Below, in pieces: positions 52,009 to 61,418 of a stretch of 64,000 nucleotides of DNA; the first letter of the stretch is position 1, and every line of letters starts with the position of its first letter. The DNA lies in NCBI RefSeq assembly GCF_900110105.1, contig NZ_FOCL01000004.1, positions 652,495 to 716,494 on the forward strand, given 5' to 3'. A program made the position numbers and the translations under genes. Origin of the DNA: Mucilaginibacter gossypiicola (lineage in GTDB: Bacteria > Bacteroidota > Bacteroidia > Sphingobacteriales > Sphingobacteriaceae). A model generated the notes under the pieces. The model made no database searches, was not told where the DNA came from, and saw nothing but the letters and a program-made list of their open reading frames with translations.

Positions 52009-53385
52009 TTAGCACATCGCTTTGTTCAATGCACGGATAGCTTCATCGAAATCTTCACGGGCTATCAAAAACTGAATGTTTACCATTCTTAGCGCAAAGC
52101 CGCCGCTTCTGATATTGATGCCTTTTTGAGCAAGAGCTGTTGCTGCTTTGGCCAATAAGCCCGGCTGGTCCATATTGGAACCAATCAAACAAACCATAGC
52201 CACTTTTTCGACAGTTACTTTTTCATAATTATCTTCCAGCTCACCGATTAGTTTTTTATTGAGGTCTTTTTCCCATATCACGATTGAAATGCTGTTGGCG
52301 CTCGTGGCTTTAAAGCTATAGCTGACACCAAACTTGTAAAACAACTGCATGATATGGAAGTCGGTACCTACGTTGCCCACCATTGAGGGATCGTAAATAT
52401 CGATCATCACTACCTTCTCGGTACCGGTGATTACTTCAACACGTTTTTTATCGCAAATGTACTCACGGGTAATCAGCGTTCCAGGGTGTTCTGGCTGGAA
52501 CGTATTTTTGATCCTTAAGTCGATATCGTTTATTTCCAAAGGCTTTGATGCCTTGGGATGGATAGCTTCCATGCCTACATCGGCCAGCTGATCGGCAACG
52601 TCATAATTGGTGTTACCTACCGGGAAACAGTTTTCAACGCCAACCAACTGAGGATCGGCGGTACAAAGGTGGTACTCCTTATGAATGATAGCCTCCTGGG
52701 GTTCTACGGCAACGGCAATTTTGCTGAAGGTAACTTCAGAATATCCACGGTCAAACTCACGCATGATGCCTTCGGTACCTTTGGCGTAGCCGGTAACAAT
52801 GGTGATTGTTTTTGTAAAATCAATGTGGGCCAGATCTTTTTTAATGCGCTGATCGATAGTTAACGCACGGTGGTCATGAAATCCGCTAAGATCAACCAAA
52901 GTAGCGTTAATACCCATATTTTGCAGGATATTGGTAAAGTTAAAAGCCGAATGACTTTCGCCTATCGATGCCAGGATCTCGCGGGCTGCCTGCAAAATGC
53001 CTTCTTTCCCTACGTAACCGGATGCCAGGATGTTGGCCAGGTTCTCAAGATAGGTTTGTGCATCCTTAATCCTTGTCTCAATGTATTTATCGGCTTCGGC
53101 AACGTTAAGACCAAGGCTTTCATACGTTTTATTGATCTGCTTTAAACGGGTAATCAGTTGCTTTAAAGGAGTATGGAAATCCTTGTAGTTGGCAAGCTTA
53201 TGATATACGCCAGGTGCACCTGTCTTTTTGTTTTCGAGCAGGAGATTGGTTACCCCCGAAAATGCCGATACTACAAATATGCGGTTGTAAAGTTGGTCCC
53301 CGCTGCGTTCAAAAAGGATGATGTTTTTGATCACATCACCCAAAGCGGTCATGGATGTACCGCCAATTTTTTCTACTGTTAACAT
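52009..53385 (-). CDS. Aspartate kinase
   Basis: 458 residues. Phosphorylates aspartate, the first step to lysine, threonine and methionine. The catalytic part begins VEKIGGTSM (the KxGGTS motif), with the nucleotide and substrate regions in the first 300 residues. Two ACT domains follow in about 300-458 (VVMIDIYDPSMVGNV, then AMVCLIGSNMDQPGLLAKAATAL), where amino acids would inhibit it. Monofunctional. Follows proC on the same strand after a 196-base gap. Confidence 0.9.
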   Translation of the reverse strand: MLTVEKIGGTSMTALGDVIKNIILFERSGDQLYNRIFVVSAFSGVTNLLLENKKTGAPGVYHKLANYKDFHTPLKQLITRLKQINKTYESLGLNVAEADKYIETRIKDAQTYLENLANILASGYVGKEGILQAAREILASIGESHSAFNFTNILQNMGINATLVDLSGFHDHRALTIDQRIKKDLAHIDFTKTITIVTGYAKGTEGIMREFDRGYSEVTFSKIAVAVEPQEAIIHKEYHLCTADPQLVGVENCFPVGNTNYDVADQLADVGMEAIHPKASKPLEINDIDLRIKNTFQPEHPGTLITREYICDKKRVEVITGTEKVVMIDIYDPSMVGNVGTDFHIMQLFYKFGVSYSFKATSANSISIVIWEKDLNKKLIGELEDNYEKVTVEKVAMVCLIGSNMDQPGLLAKAATALAQKGINIRSGGFALRMVNIQFLIAREDFDEAIRALNKAMC

Positions 53386-53581
53386 TTTATACTGAAAAGA
53401 TCAACAGCCAAATACCATAACTATACCAAAGTGCTGGAGCTATTTATAATTAATTGAATGTAAATAGCTTGTATCTGAACTGCTTTTTTTTAAATAACTC
53501 ATTTTGATATATACTATCAAAACGATCGAAATATAATGATTAAAAAGCTTTGAGCCGTCTGCCTTAAGCTTTTCGCTTAAA

Positions 53582-54400
53582 TTAACTATCTTTTTTATAC
53601 AGATCGCCAGCTTTTTCGGCAGATAAACGGATGCCTTTGATCATAGCCGAACTGAAGCCATGGTGCTCCATTTCATTTAAACCGGCAATAGTACAGCCGC
53701 TTGGCGAAGTTACTTTATCAATTTCCTGTTCGGGGTGCGATGCCAGTTGTAATAGCAGGTCGGCCGCGCCTTTAGCGGTTTGGGCTGCCATTTTCAATGC
53801 GTCGTGGGCATGGAAGCCAATTTCTGTGCCACCTTGTGAGGCAGCGCGGATCGATCTTAAAAAGAAAGCGATACCACAAGCGCAAAGAGCAGTGGCCGAG
53901 GTCATCAATTCCTCATTGATTTGTATGGTTACACCAACTGTATCAAAAAGCGATTTAGCCAGGTTAATGTTTTTGTTGGTGCCGTTATCTGTAGCGATAC
54001 AGGTCATGGAATGACCAATAGCTATGGCAGTATTCGGCATAGCACGAACTATCTGCACGTTAAGATCAAGGTGCTGGCGGATATCGGCACAACTAACGCC
54101 GGAGATAACTGAAATCAATAGTTGCTTATCCGGTTTTAACGATGGCTTAATTTCATCTAACAGTTTGTTAAGCTGCTGAGGGAGCACCGCCAGAACAATA
54201 ATATCGGCTTTACGTACAGCACGCAGGTTGTTATCTGATACAAGATAGCCTTGTTCTGCATATTGAGATAACGCTGCTACGTTGCGGCGTGTTAATGATA
54301 TTTGTTGTGGCTTACAAATGCCCGATTTAACTAAACCCTTGGCTAATGACAGGCCTATATTACCAGAGCCTAATATTGAAATGTGCTGTTGTGAGTTCAT
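53582..54400 (-). CDS. proC: Pyrroline-5-carboxylate reductase
   Basis: 272 residues. Reduces pyrroline-5-carboxylate to proline with NAD(P)H. Rossmann start ILGSGNIGLSLAKGL; a typical RAMPNTAIAIG segment and a C-terminal dimerisation helix with TSPSGCTIAGLNEMEHHGF. It overlaps argB by four bases, so both are translated from one message and share the glutamate-derived pathway. Confidence 0.93.
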   Translation of the reverse strand: MNSQQHISILGSGNIGLSLAKGLVKSGICKPQQISLTRRNVAALSQYAEQGYLVSDNNLRAVRKADIIVLAVLPQQLNKLLDEIKPSLKPDKQLLISVISGVSCADIRQHLDLNVQIVRAMPNTAIAIGHSMTCIATDNGTNKNINLAKSLFDTVGVTIQINEELMTSATALCACGIAFFLRSIRAASQGGTEIGFHAHDALKMAAQTAKGAADLLLQLASHPEQEIDKVTSPSGCTIAGLNEMEHHGFSSAMIKGIRLSAEKAGDLYKKDS

Positions 54401-55242
54401 GCGTTTTTAGTTAAACGTGTTCCAAATGGTTTGTTATCCTTCAATTGACCAAGATCATCTGATTTGCCGATAATTACCGCCTTTACACCGCAAGCAATCG
54501 CGGTAAAAGCGTTATCGAGTTTAGGCAGCATTCCGCTATGTATTATCTTTTCCACTTTCAGTTCGTCGTAATGCTGCGGGTCAATTTCCCTTATCAGCGA
54601 TTCTTCGTCATTAATATCTTTTAACACACCTTTTTTCTCAAAACAGTATATCAGTGTGGTGTCATACAATCCGGATAAAGCTACAGCCAGGGCCGAAGCG
54701 ATGGTATCAGCATTGGTATTTAGCAACTGCCCTTCGCCATCATGCGTAATGGCGCAAAAAACAGGGGTAAAGCCGGCTTCCAGTAAGCGGCTTATATTTT
54801 CGGGGTTTATGGAGTCTTTAACAATATCACCCACAAAGCCGTAATCAATAGTTTTTACCGGTCGTTTAACTGCTTTAATAAAATTGCCGTCGGCGCCGGT
54901 TAAGCCTATGGCGTTGTTGCCAAAGCGCTGCAGTTGTGCTACAATATTTTTATTGATAAGGCCACCATAAACCATGGTAACAACTCTTAACGTTTCAATA
55001 TCGGTGATACGCCTGCCATCAACCATTTTTGATTCGATGCCTAAGTCTTCGGCCATTTGCGTAGCCACTTTTCCTCCTCCATGTACCAGGATCTTTAAGC
55101 CTTCAAGCGCTTCAAAGTCCTTTAAAAAATGATATAGGTTTTCTGAGTTATCAATAACGTTTCCACCTATTTTGATTATATAAAGACCCTTATTTGAGGT
55201 TAATTTCCCCGTTTTGATATGATCTGTATCAATTTTGTTCAT
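54397..55242 (-). CDS. argB: Acylglutamate kinase (ArgB)
   Basis: 281 residues. Amino acid kinase that phosphorylates N-acyl-glutamate, the second step of arginine synthesis. IKIGGNVIDN (phosphate loop), LVHGGGKVATQMAEDLGI (substrate loop) and NTNADTIASALAVALSG are visible. Whether the acyl group is acetyl or succinyl is open; ArgF' nearby suggests succinyl. Overlaps proC. It lies away from the other arg genes, separated by two + strand genes and two - strand genes. Confidence 0.92.
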   Translation of the reverse strand: MNKIDTDHIKTGKLTSNKGLYIIKIGGNVIDNSENLYHFLKDFEALEGLKILVHGGGKVATQMAEDLGIESKMVDGRRITDIETLRVVTMVYGGLINKNIVAQLQRFGNNAIGLTGADGNFIKAVKRPVKTIDYGFVGDIVKDSINPENISRLLEAGFTPVFCAITHDGEGQLLNTNADTIASALAVALSGLYDTTLIYCFEKKGVLKDINDEESLIREIDPQHYDELKVEKIIHSGMLPKLDNAFTAIACGVKAVIIGKSDDLGQLKDNKPFGTRLTKNA

Positions 55243-55302
55243 TCCTGCTGTTAATATAACTCTTTTAGTGTCAAATTTCCACTTTTTTGAGCGGAAAACT
55301 GT

Positions 55303-55335
55303 TAAAATTACGAAAATATAGTGTGTTTTTTCAAA
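55303..55335 (-). promoter_or_regulatory. Candidate promoter of argB-proC
   Basis: On the minus strand, TTTG (55332-55335) is followed after 21 bases by TAATTTTA (55303-55310), seven of eight matches to TAnnTTTG. It lies about 60 bases before the argB start. The spacing is slightly long. The rest of this divergent gap (55243-55446) is AT-rich. Confidence 0.4.
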
Positions 55336-55446
55336 AATTGATTTAAAAATGAATAATTGAATTTGCGATTTAAGTTTACAATTTGATTATGAAAGAATTA
55401 GTAATATTGGAAAACTTTAAGGCATCATCCTTGCTTATACCTATCT

Positions 55447-56745
55447 ATGGAGCAAAAAAAGAATACCAGGCCGCGGGTGGCAATTATTGGGGGAGGATTT
55501 GGGGGCATACAATTAGCTAAGAAATTAAAAGATGCGCCGGTTGATGTGCTGATGATCGATAAGCATAACTATCACACTTTTCAACCCTTATTATACCAGG
55601 TTGCGGGAGGCTCCATAGCTGCCGATTCAATAGGCTTTCCGTTGCGGCGGATCTTTACACGACAAAAGAATTTCCGCTTCGCGTTAGCCGAGGTAAAAAA
55701 GATCAATGCTGAAAGCAATACGCTTGATACCGATATCGGCACTATCCATTACGATTACCTGGCAATTGCTACCGGCTCTAATACAAACTTTTTTGGGAAC
55801 AAGGAGATAGAGCATTTTGCCATGCCGATGAAAAATATTCCGGAAGCCTTAAACTTAAGGAGCCTGATCCTGCAAAACCTGGAGATGTCACTTATATCTA
55901 AAGACCCGGAAGAAAAAGCCGCACTAATGACCTTTGTGGTTGTAGGCGGTGGCCCAACAGGTGTGGAGCTGTCCGGAGCCCTTGCCGAAATGCGTGAGCT
56001 GATATTAATGAAAGATTATCATGGCTTGCGTAAGCATAGTATGAAAGTTTACCTGGTTGAAGGTAAGGCCGAGTTACTTGCCGCTTTTTCGCCCAAAGCC
56101 CGCGCAAAGGCAAAAAAGTTTCTGGAAGATATGAATGTTACCATTTACAACAGTGTACACGTAGAAAGCTATAATGGCTATTTGCTTAAAATAGATAATG
56201 GCACAACCATACTCACCCGCAACGTACTTTGGGCAGCAGGCGTAAAAGGAGAGTTTCCTGAAGGTATTTCTGCCGATAATATAGCCCGAGGCAACCGGAT
56301 CCTGGTTGATGAATTTAACAAGGTAAAGGGCTACGAAAATATTTACGCCATAGGTGATGTTGCCGCCATGATCACCGACGAATATCCAAACGGGCATCCT
56401 GGTGTAGCTCCGGTAGCTATTCAGCAGGGGCAAAACCTTGGCGAAAACGTTTACCGCATGTTTGATCGTAAGCCACTTGTCCCTTTCAAATATCGGGATA
56501 AAGGTTCACTGGCAACTATAGGACGCAATAAAGCTGTAGCTGATTTAGGGAAAATTCATTTCCAGGGCTTTTTTGCCTGGTTGGTATGGGGATTTGTACA
56601 CATCATGTCGTTAGCAGGTTTTACCAATAAAGGCATCATATTTTTTAGCTGGGCCATCAACTATTTTACTAAAAACAGCGATAACCGACTGATTGTGCGT
56701 TATTTTGATACCGAAACCCGGATGACCGATCCCGAATCGAGATAA
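55447..56745 (+). CDS. NADH:quinone oxidoreductase, type II (NDH-2)
   Basis: 432 residues. Single-subunit NADH dehydrogenase that feeds electrons to menaquinone without pumping protons. FAD site GGGFGGIQLAKKL, quinone-side motif HTFQPLLYQVA, NADH site VVGGGPTGVELSGALAEM and a second FAD motif YAIGDVAAM. The C-terminal part has a hydrophobic stretch (ISL to FFSWAINYF, about 375-405) that should attach it to the inner membrane. Followed closely by the antiporter gene. Confidence 0.92.
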   Translation: MEQKKNTRPRVAIIGGGFGGIQLAKKLKDAPVDVLMIDKHNYHTFQPLLYQVAGGSIAADSIGFPLRRIFTRQKNFRFALAEVKKINAESNTLDTDIGTIHYDYLAIATGSNTNFFGNKEIEHFAMPMKNIPEALNLRSLILQNLEMSLISKDPEEKAALMTFVVVGGGPTGVELSGALAEMRELILMKDYHGLRKHSMKVYLVEGKAELLAAFSPKARAKAKKFLEDMNVTIYNSVHVESYNGYLLKIDNGTTILTRNVLWAAGVKGEFPEGISADNIARGNRILVDEFNKVKGYENIYAIGDVAAMITDEYPNGHPGVAPVAIQQGQNLGENVYRMFDRKPLVPFKYRDKGSLATIGRNKAVADLGKIHFQGFFAWLVWGFVHIMSLAGFTNKGIIFFSWAINYFTKNSDNRLIVRYFDTETRMTDPESR

Positions 56746-56788
56746 AAACAAAACAATAGACCATTTAAATCCTTACTTGTAAGTATTT

Positions 56789-58036
56789 ATGGACCTGTTT
56801 GTTGTAATTGCTTTATTGGTTATTGTCAGCGCGGTTTTCTCATACCTCAACGCGCGTTTTATTAAGTTGCCGGGCACAATTGGTATTGTACTGCTGGCAA
56901 CAATAGCATCTATAACGATACTTATAGTTGATAAAGTTGACTCTTCGATAGCTGATTATCTCGGTACTCTTGCTAAAAATATTAATTTTTCAAAAGCTGT
57001 ATTGAATATCCTGCTTGGCTTCCTGCTTTTTTCCAGCTCATTTAATCTGGATGGCCGAAAGCTGAAGAAGGAGATGCGCCCGGTATTTGTGCTGAGCACT
57101 TTGGGGGTTATAATTTCTACCGCAGTGTTCGGTTTGTTATTTTTTTATGTTGCCCCGGTTTTTCATATTCATATGCCACTGATTTATTGCCTGCTGTTTG
57201 GCGCATTAATTTCTCCCACAGATCCGGTGGCGGTTTCAGCTATTATCCGTAATTCAAAATTACCAGCAAATCTTGAAACTATTATCTCGGGCGAATCGCT
57301 GTTTAATGATGGTATAGGGTTGATCCTTTTTGTGATCATTTTGGAAATTGCGCGGGTAGGTGAGGAAAAGATTGAATTGGCAAAGGTAATTGTACTCATA
57401 GTAAAGGAAATAATTGGGGGGATGATAGCGGGTGCTGTTTTAGGTTATGTTGCGCATCGTTTAATGCATGCTGTTAAAGATTTTCAAACGATTGTGCTGA
57501 TCTCGCTGGCCTTGGTGATGGGCTTGTCGGTATTGGCCGTGTTACTTGGGTTTTCACTCCCCTTATCAGTTGTTATAGCCGGGCTGTTTGCCGGAGGTCA
57601 ATCCATCAACCAGGATAATAAAGAAAAATCCCACGAGGCGCTGGAGAAATTCTGGAAATTAGTTGATGAGATCCTGAATACTATTTTATTCGTGATGATA
57701 GGTCTGCAGTTGGTTAACCTACCCTTTGTAAATAATTACTGGGTTACGGGAAGTATTTCTATTGTTACCGTTTTAATGGCCCGGTGGTTGAGTATCATGC
57801 TGCCACTCACATTTTTACGACGTACGCTTAAGGTAAACTATAGCAATATCAATATCATGACCTGGGCGGGTTTGCGCGGGGGGATTTCAATAGCTCTGGC
57901 CTTGTCGCTTCCCAATACGCCTTACCGGCATCTGATCCTGTCGGGAAGTTATTTTATTGTGATATTTTCGGTGATTGTACAGGGGCTAACTTTAAACAGA
58001 ATGATCAATAGTGCTTCCAAAAAGATAGAAGAATAA
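56789..58036 (+). CDS. Na+/H+ antiporter, CPA1 type
   Basis: 415 residues with about 12 to 13 transmembrane helices in the inner membrane. Antiporter signatures: GALISPTDPVAVSAI and GESLFNDGIGLILF (ion-binding acidic pair), then WAGLRGGISIALALSLP. Exchanges Na+ (or K+) for H+. Follows NDH-2 by 43 bases, so respiration and ion homeostasis are coupled at the transcript level. Confidence 0.93.
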   Translation: MDLFVVIALLVIVSAVFSYLNARFIKLPGTIGIVLLATIASITILIVDKVDSSIADYLGTLAKNINFSKAVLNILLGFLLFSSSFNLDGRKLKKEMRPVFVLSTLGVIISTAVFGLLFFYVAPVFHIHMPLIYCLLFGALISPTDPVAVSAIIRNSKLPANLETIISGESLFNDGIGLILFVIILEIARVGEEKIELAKVIVLIVKEIIGGMIAGAVLGYVAHRLMHAVKDFQTIVLISLALVMGLSVLAVLLGFSLPLSVVIAGLFAGGQSINQDNKEKSHEALEKFWKLVDEILNTILFVMIGLQLVNLPFVNNYWVTGSISIVTVLMARWLSIMLPLTFLRRTLKVNYSNINIMTWAGLRGGISIALALSLPNTPYRHLILSGSYFIVIFSVIVQGLTLNRMINSASKKIEE

Positions 58037-58056
58037 AATATTCTATTAATTCTGCC

Positions 58057-58171
58057 GCGGGTTTAGCGATAGCGTAACCCGTGGTAAACAATCTTTGAAG
58101 TTTTCAACTTCATCAGTTAAGTTGGAAACTTAACTGATATGCCCCATGGGTTACGCTATCGCTAAACCCGC
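58057..58171. repeat. Nested palindrome between the antiporter and PaiB genes
   Basis: Outer arms of 24 bp are perfect (58057-58080 with 58148-58171, start GCGGGTTTAGCGATAGCGTA). Inside lies a second perfect 12-bp stem, 58112-58123 with 58127-58138. Same architecture as the nested element at 25714 but different sequence. Convergent genes flank it, so it may also end transcription. Confidence 0.85.
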
Positions 58172-58180
58172 AGTAGTTAA

Positions 58181-58789
58181 TTATTTAAGGCGTGACATGT
58201 ATTTGCCAATTTCAGTCTCAACCGTATCCGCGCTCTTACTCAAAGCTTCAATAATGTTTTCCCGTTCCACAGCTGTACGATTTTGACTAAGTTTCTGCTT
58301 GCCCTGCAAATCATCAACAATGATCTCAAATGCTACGATGCCTTTCATCATTCGTTGCTTATATTCATCAGGCAGGTTATTCCATTGGGTAAGATAATCC
58401 GCCTCATAATTACTGATCATTTGGGTTAGCAGATCGGCAGTTTGTTCGCCTTCGGATAATATCGTGGCTTTACCGTAGGCATGTACTGCGATATAATTCC
58501 AGGTAGGTACGTTGGTTTCCTTTTCGTAATGTTTAGGGGAGATATAAGCGTGGGGCTCAGTAAATATCACCAATGTTTCTTTTCCAATAATTTCAGCAGC
58601 CTGAGGATTTGCCTTAGCGAAATGTGATGACAATACAATTTTATCATCGCGTTTACTCACCAAAAAGGGGATGTGCGTAGCAAAAGGAACATTATCAGTA
58701 GCGGTAACTATAGTAGCAAAACTATAGCGCTGCATAAAGCTAATTGCTTCCTGTTCATCGCTTAACTGAAAGTGTTTAGGTGTGTACAT
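58181..58789 (-). CDS. FMN-binding PaiB-like protein
   Basis: 202 residues of the PaiB/FMN-binding split-barrel family. It starts MYTPKHFQLSDEQEAISFMQRYSFATIVT and has VPTWNYIAVHAYGKA, the common FMN/dimer motif. Named as a negative regulator of sporulation in Bacillus, but direct DNA binding is unproven; here a flavin-linked enzyme or regulator. Ten bases after the conserved 127-residue gene, on the same strand. Confidence 0.88.
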   Translation of the reverse strand: MYTPKHFQLSDEQEAISFMQRYSFATIVTATDNVPFATHIPFLVSKRDDKIVLSSHFAKANPQAAEIIGKETLVIFTEPHAYISPKHYEKETNVPTWNYIAVHAYGKATILSEGEQTADLLTQMISNYEADYLTQWNNLPDEYKQRMMKGIVAFEIIVDDLQGKQKLSQNRTAVERENIIEALSKSADTVETEIGKYMSRLK

Positions 58790-58798
58790 TGGAGGGAT

Positions 58799-59182
58799 TT
58801 AGTTAGTGCCTGTTTTAAAGTATGCCTTGAAATGATGGGGAAATTCCTCTTCGTAAAATGGATAGGGGATCCCTTCAACTGTAATTAAATACTCGTCATC
58901 GTCCATTCCTGATATGGTAGCAGCCAATCCTTTGATCTCGAGGCCACTTACATCAAAAACATGTAAGTCAGGAACTTCATTGGTGGCGATGAGCTTAAGT
59001 ACGTTATCTTCCTGGAAGCCGATATCGTTATTTACGCAATAGTCTCTGAAAAAAGAATAATCAAAGATATCGGCTATAAACGATATCTTACCGAGTACAA
59101 CACCCATTGGCGGATCTGCATTTTCAAATCCGGTTGTCCCAATTTTAGTGTTGCCAAGTAAGATATCGTATATTTTATCCAT
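58799..59182 (-). CDS. Conserved-looking protein of unknown function
   Basis: 127 residues, acidic, soluble. Begins MDKIYDILLGNTKIGTTGFENADPPMG and has ISFIADIFDYSFFRDYC and VEGIPYPFYEEEFPHHF. I do not recognise a family. The start is 13 bases after argF' and ten bases before the PaiB-like gene, so it is probably an arginine-operon member. Confidence 0.65.
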   Translation of the reverse strand: MDKIYDILLGNTKIGTTGFENADPPMGVVLGKISFIADIFDYSFFRDYCVNNDIGFQEDNVLKLIATNEVPDLHVFDVSGLEIKGLAATISGMDDDEYLITVEGIPYPFYEEEFPHHFKAYFKTGTN

Positions 59183-59194
59183 TGCCGGTTATAG

Positions 59195-60142
59195 CTACAA
59201 ACTCTCCAGCATCTGTTTCAGCACAGCCTGGGCAGCCCAAACACGATTGCCAGCCTCGTGTACCACGATTGAGCTTGGTCCGTCTAATATTTCGTCAGAT
59301 AGCTCCAGGTTACGGCGTACAGGTAAGCAGTGCATTACTTTGGCGTTGTTTGTTTGTTCCAGCTTTTTATTGGTAAGCATCCACTCTTCATGTTTGCCTA
59401 ATATATTGCCATAAGGCTCATAAGCCGACCAGTTTTTTACGTAGATAAAATCTGCACCGGCCAAAGCCTCGTCCTGGTTGTAAGTGATGTTTGCACCCCG
59501 TGTAAAATCAGTACAAAGCTCATAACCTTTAGGTTGTACAATGGTAAAGTCAACATCTGCTTTGCACATCCATTCGGAGAATGAGTTTGGAACAGCTTGC
59601 GGTAAAGGTTTGATATGCGGTGCCCATGTTAATACCACTTTTGGGCGAGCTGTTTTCTTTAGTTCTTCGATGGTGATTAAATCTGCCAGGCTTTGCAGCG
59701 GGTGACGGGTAGCTGATTCCAGGCTCACAACTGGCACTTTGCAAAACTCAACAAATTTATTGAAAATCATCTCGCTATAATCTTCCTCACGGTTCCTTAA
59801 GCCAGGGAAAGAACGTACACCAATAATGTCAGCATATTGCCCCATAACACCTGCTGCCTCGCGGATATGCTCAACGGTGGTACCATCCATGATCACGCCA
59901 TCGCGAAGTTCAAGCGCCCAGCCTTCTTTATCGATATTGAGCACCATAACGTTCATGCCCAGATTGATAGCTGCTTTTTGCGTACTCATGCGGGTACGTA
60001 AACTTGGGTTTAAAAACACTAAGGCAAGCGTTTTATTTTTACCAAGTTGCTGGTGTGCAAAGGGATCCTGCTTAAGCGCCAATGCCTCTTTTACAAGTGC
60101 GTTAACATCAGCTACGTCATTAACAGAAGAGAATAGTTTCAT
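59195..60142 (-). CDS. argF': N-acylornithine carbamoyltransferase, probably N-succinyl type
   Basis: 315 residues. Transfers a carbamoyl group to an N-acylated ornithine. Carbamoyl-phosphate site SLRTRMST, HPLQSLADL, and HCLPVRRN near the C-terminus. The whole chain resembles Bacteroidetes SOTCase, not ordinary ArgF. Position 90, which decides acyl specificity, is V90 in DGTTVEH; N-acetylornithine enzymes have Glu and Bacteroides SOTCase has Pro. The literature as I recall it found Val, like Pro, supports succinyl substrates. Lies between argD and the 127-residue gene. Confidence 0.9.
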   Translation of the reverse strand: MKLFSSVNDVADVNALVKEALALKQDPFAHQQLGKNKTLALVFLNPSLRTRMSTQKAAINLGMNVMVLNIDKEGWALELRDGVIMDGTTVEHIREAAGVMGQYADIIGVRSFPGLRNREEDYSEMIFNKFVEFCKVPVVSLESATRHPLQSLADLITIEELKKTARPKVVLTWAPHIKPLPQAVPNSFSEWMCKADVDFTIVQPKGYELCTDFTRGANITYNQDEALAGADFIYVKNWSAYEPYGNILGKHEEWMLTNKKLEQTNNAKVMHCLPVRRNLELSDEILDGPSSIVVHEAGNRVWAAQAVLKQMLESL

Positions 60143-60189
60143 GAACTTTACAATTATTGGGTGAGTTGTTCTGCTATTTATTTTTAAGT

Positions 60190-60225
60190 CTCCCCCTTCA
60201 GGGGGAGATTTAGAGGGGGCGGATT
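60190..60225. repeat. C/G-tract hairpin between argF' and argD
   Basis: CTCCCCC (60190-60196) pairs with GGGGGAG (60201-60207) around a 4-base loop, followed by TAGAGGGGGCGG. A relative of the elements at 32251. It lies inside the arginine gene row, where it may weaken downstream expression. Confidence 0.7.
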
Positions 60226-61351
60226 ATTGATTTAAAACATTTACAAAAGCTTCCAGGAACCTATCAGCATGGGCCTTAGTTAAATTTAAAGCTGGTAATA
60301 ACCTGATCACATTTGGCTTAGCTTCACCAGTAAATATGTGGTGCTTGTTCAGCAATTCTTTACGGGCATGCGCCAATTCTTCAGGCAACTCAATACCGAT
60401 CATCAAACCACGACCACGAACTTCTTTAACCTGCTCCAGCTTGTTAAGTTCTTTTATCAGGTAACCGCCAACTTCGGCAGCGTTTTGCAATAGGTTATCC
60501 TGCTCAATGGTTTCAAGTACAGCTAAACCTGCTGCGCAAGCTAAGTGGTTACCACCAAAAGTGGTACCTAACATGCCGTAAGCGGGTTGTATTTTAGGCG
60601 ATATAATGATGCCTCCAACAGGGAAACCATTACCCATACCTTTGGCCATGCTGTAAATATCAGCATCCACACCAGCAAAGTCATGTGAAAAGAATTTACC
60701 TGTACGACCGTAACCGCACTGTACCGAATCGGCAATGAAAACGGCATTGTACTGGTCGCACAACGAGCGGATTTTTTGCAGGAAGCCCTCAGGTGCTACC
60801 TGGATACCACCAACACCCTGAATACCTTCAATAATTACCGAAGATATTTCGTTGTTTTGGAACGCTTCTTCCAGCGCGGCCTCGTCAGCCCAAGGCAAAA
60901 AGATCACATTATCGGTTTCATTGATCGGGGCAACGATTTTTGGATTATCAGTAACTGCAACCGCCAATGAAGTACGACCGTGGAATGATTTGCTGAAAGC
61001 AATTACTTTCTTTTTTCCATTATAAAAAGAAGCCAGTTTTAAAGCATTTTCATTGGCCTCGGCACCAGAGTTGCACAAGAATAACTGGTAATCTTCCTTA
61101 CCCGAAACTTTGCCAAGCTTTTGAGCCAGTTCTTTTTGAATAGGGATCTCGATAGAGTTAGAATAAAAGCCAAGCTTATGTAGCTGGTCTTCTAATCTTT
61201 TTACATAGTGCGGGTGCGTGTGACCAATTGAGATCACAGCGTGACCGCCGTACATGTCAAGATATTCAGTATCGTGATTATCGTACACTAAACTTCCTTG
61301 GCCTCTTACTATGTTGATGGGATTTATAGGATATACGTCGAATAGATTCAT
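60224..61351 (-). CDS. argD: Acylornithine aminotransferase
   Basis: 375 residues. PLP aminotransferase that makes N-acylornithine from the semialdehyde. The PLP lysine is in SMAKGMGNGFPVGG; VIIEGIQGVGGIQVA and TFGGNHLACAAGLAVLE are typical of ArgD-type enzymes. Second last step before transcarbamylation. Same strand as argC, 67 bases downstream of it. Confidence 0.92.
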   Translation of the reverse strand: MNLFDVYPINPINIVRGQGSLVYDNHDTEYLDMYGGHAVISIGHTHPHYVKRLEDQLHKLGFYSNSIEIPIQKELAQKLGKVSGKEDYQLFLCNSGAEANENALKLASFYNGKKKVIAFSKSFHGRTSLAVAVTDNPKIVAPINETDNVIFLPWADEAALEEAFQNNEISSVIIEGIQGVGGIQVAPEGFLQKIRSLCDQYNAVFIADSVQCGYGRTGKFFSHDFAGVDADIYSMAKGMGNGFPVGGIIISPKIQPAYGMLGTTFGGNHLACAAGLAVLETIEQDNLLQNAAEVGGYLIKELNKLEQVKEVRGRGLMIGIELPEELAHARKELLNKHHIFTGEAKPNVIRLLPALNLTKAHADRFLEAFVNVLNQ

Positions 61352-61418
61352 TGCTTAAATGGGATAAAATTAGTACTTAATTAATAACAGAACTTTCGGG
61401 ATTCGGCGAGCAGCTTAA

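Noticed and set aside
51843..52040. 65-residue + frame crossing the heptamer arrays
   Set aside because: Its centre is a translation of the AGGCGAA repeat, and it overlaps the end of the aspartate kinase gene.
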